Of a DNA stretch of 6,433 nucleotides, positions 5,400 to 6,433 are shown one piece after another. Positions within the stretch are counted from its first letter, which is position 1; each line of letters starts with the position of its first letter. The translations under genes were made by a program, and so were the position numbers. The stretch comes from Alphaproteobacteria bacterium (GTDB taxonomy: Bacteria > Pseudomonadota > Alphaproteobacteria > Micavibrionales > Micavibrionaceae). Under the pieces are notes generated by a model, which had not been told where the DNA came from, did no database searches, and saw only the letters and a list, made by a program, of their open reading frames with translations. Location: positions 1 to 6,433 of the forward strand of contig JAGRJZ010000059.1 in the NCBI GenBank assembly GCA_020442505.1, in the 5' to 3' direction.

Positions 5400-5966
5400 G
5401 TGGCTTCACATAGAGCGGACACGAATATTGTTGCTGCCCGGTATGCGGGGACTCTTGTCGATCTGGCGCTGGAGGCAGGGTGCCTGGACAAGGTCGCGCA
5501 GGATCTCTCCGATCTGGAAGGCATGATGGCGGATTCGGACGCGTTGCGTCATCTGGTCCGGACGCCGCTGGCCGGACGCGCCGATCAGCGCGCTGCCCTT
5601 TTGGCGCTGGCCGAAAAGGCCGGATTCCAGACGATAACCACGCATTTTCTGGGCGTTCTCGCTGATAATCGTCGTCTGGCGATTTTGGACGGCGTCCTCC
5701 ACGCGTTTCAGGCCGAGACGACGCGCCGGCGCGGCGGTGTCGCGGCCCGGGTCGCCACGGCGTTTCCCCTGACCGCGACGCAGGAGAAAAACCTCGGCAA
5801 GGCGCTTGCGAAAAAAACGGGGGGCGACGTCACCCTGTCCGTGTCGATCGACGAGGCTTTGTTGGGCGGGATGGTCGTAACGGTCGGCTCGCTGATGATC
5901 GACGATTCCGTGCGCGGAAAACTCGACCGTCTGGGCCGGGAAATGGCCCGGCAGGGAGCCGTATAG
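5400..5966 (+). CDS. atpH: F1F0 ATP synthase subunit delta (OSCP)
   Basis: The delta subunit sits on top of the F1 head and joins it to the peripheral stalk b subunits. The 188-residue product has the expected length. Its N-terminal helical domain begins with VAARYAGTLVDLAL (11-24) and includes the family motif THFLGVLADNRRLAIL (81-96). The C-terminal domain ends with the signature IDEALLGGMVVTVGSLMIDDS (150-170) and a final helix. The start is GTG at 5400: an in-frame stop lies at 5367-5369, no other start codon intervenes, and a downstream start would remove the conserved first helix. The ribosome-binding sequence is weak (ACGGGA). It opens the atp operon, with atpA next after an unusually structured 124-base gap. 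Confidence 0.95.
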   Translation: MASHRADTNIVAARYAGTLVDLALEAGCLDKVAQDLSDLEGMMADSDALRHLVRTPLAGRADQRAALLALAEKAGFQTITTHFLGVLADNRRLAILDGVLHAFQAETTRRRGGVAARVATAFPLTATQEKNLGKALAKKTGGDVTLSVSIDEALLGGMVVTVGSLMIDDSVRGKLDRLGREMARQGAV

Positions 5967-5967
5967 G

Positions 5968-6063
5968 AGATAACCAGATAACCGGAGAGCCGGATGATCA
6001 GATAAGAAGCATGGAGAACGCTCTGCGTTCCGGTTATCTGATGGGCCGGTCATTCGATTATCG
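5968..6063. repeat. Two opposed arms of degenerate 8-base repeats between atpH and atpA
   Basis: From 5968 to 6007 the sequence falls into five consecutive 8-base units: AGATAACC twice, exactly in tandem (5968-5983), then three diverged units. From 6032 to 6063 it falls into four units of the same kind on the opposite strand, the first being an exact AGATAACC complement (6032-6039). CAGATAACCGGA (5975-5986) is perfectly complementary to 6029-6040. A different stem, 5997-6005 with 6034-6042 (nine pairs), uses the same right-hand bases and leaves room for a hairpin GAACGC-TCT-GCGTTC (6016-6030) inside. The two folds exclude each other. The element lies within the operon, and a ribosome-binding site for atpA follows at about 6076-6083. 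Confidence 0.7.
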
Positions 6064-6090
6064 CTGTGAAAGAAAAAAGGAACGGAAACT

Positions 6091-6433
6091 ATGCAATTGC
6101 AAGCGGCTGAAATCACCAGTGTTCTGAAGGACAAAGTCTCCAATTTCAACGCGGCGCCGGACGTCGCGGAGGTCGGGCAGGTTCTTTCCGTCGGGGACGG
6201 CGTGGCACGGGTCTACGGGCTGGACAACGTCCGGGCGGGGGAAATGGTTGAATTCCCCGGCGGGATCAAGGGGATGGCCCTGAACCTGGAGGCCGACAAT
6301 GTCGGGGTTGTTATTTTCGGCGAAGACCGCGCCATCAAAGAGGGCGATACCGTCAAACGGACCGGGGAAATCGTTCAGGTTCCGGTTGGAAAGGCGCTTT
6401 TGGGCCGGGTGGTCGACGCGCTGGGCAACCCGA
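6091..6433 (+). CDS. atpA: F1F0 ATP synthase subunit alpha, N-terminal part (runs off the right edge)
   Basis: Alpha is the non-catalytic nucleotide-binding subunit of the F1 hexamer. The 114 codons present match the family start: AAEITSVLKDKVSNF (5-19), the N-terminal beta-barrel VGQVLSVGDGVARVYGLDNV (28-47), and GEMVEFPGGIKGMALNLE (50-67) leading to VGVVIFGEDRAIKEGDTVKRTG and LLGRVVDALGNP. The nucleotide-binding P-loop lies beyond the window. The ATG at 6091 is preceded by a good AAAAAAGGA. It is 124 bases downstream of atpH in the same direction, across the repeat element. Confidence 0.97.
   Translation, partial: MQLQAAEITSVLKDKVSNFNAAPDVAEVGQVLSVGDGVARVYGLDNVRAGEMVEFPGGIKGMALNLEADNVGVVIFGEDRAIKEGDTVKRTGEIVQVPVGKALLGRVVDALGNP

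Noticed and set aside
5406..6149. Minus-strand frame of 247 codons across atpH and the atpH-atpA gap
   Set aside because: It is antisense to atpH, shows no recognisable domain, and owes its length to high GC and the repeat element.

Overview
The window reads as ordinary chromosomal DNA of an alphaproteobacterium. The support is the long N-terminal extension on ribosomal protein S9, the fabB-fabI pair, an atpH-atpA operon start, and L13, FabI and AtpA sequences of alphaproteobacterial type. I cannot place it to genus. Every well-recognised gene is a core housekeeping gene. I see no insertion sequence, prophage, CRISPR array, tRNA or rRNA, and no gene-free stretch longer than 300 bases; the longest are about 180.

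Layout. (1) 1-686, minus strand: the 5' end of rplK (L11), preceded by a clear promoter and an apparent L1-binding autoregulatory leader, with crcB (fluoride channel) upstream of it. (2) 687-874: a divergent promoter region between crcB and rplM. (3) 875-2428, plus strand: rplM (L13), rpsI (S9), then a gamma-class carbonic anhydrase-like gene behind a strong intercistronic RNA hairpin. (4) 2523-4644, plus strand: fabB and fabI, the condensing and enoyl-reducing steps of type II fatty acid synthesis, separated by 82 bases that hold a possible seven-codon leader ORF. (5) 4651-5223, minus strand: an unrecognised, relatively AT-rich gene that converges on fabI with only 6 bases between the stop codons. 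(6) 5224-5399: an AT-rich divergent intergenic region. (7) 5400 to the end, plus strand: atpH and the first 114 codons of atpA, separated by 124 bases that carry two opposed arms of degenerate 8-base repeats able to form mutually exclusive RNA structures.

The genes serve translation (L11, L13, S9), membrane lipid synthesis (FabB, FabI) and ATP synthesis (AtpH, AtpA), with fluoride detoxification and a carbonic anhydrase-like protein alongside. I found no convincing new multi-gene system. The most interesting material lies between genes: the atpH-atpA repeat element, the rplK leader, the rpsI-carbonic anhydrase hairpin, the fabI leader ORF and a dyad inside the rplM promoter. The unknown gene at 4651-5223 is the main protein-level unknown.
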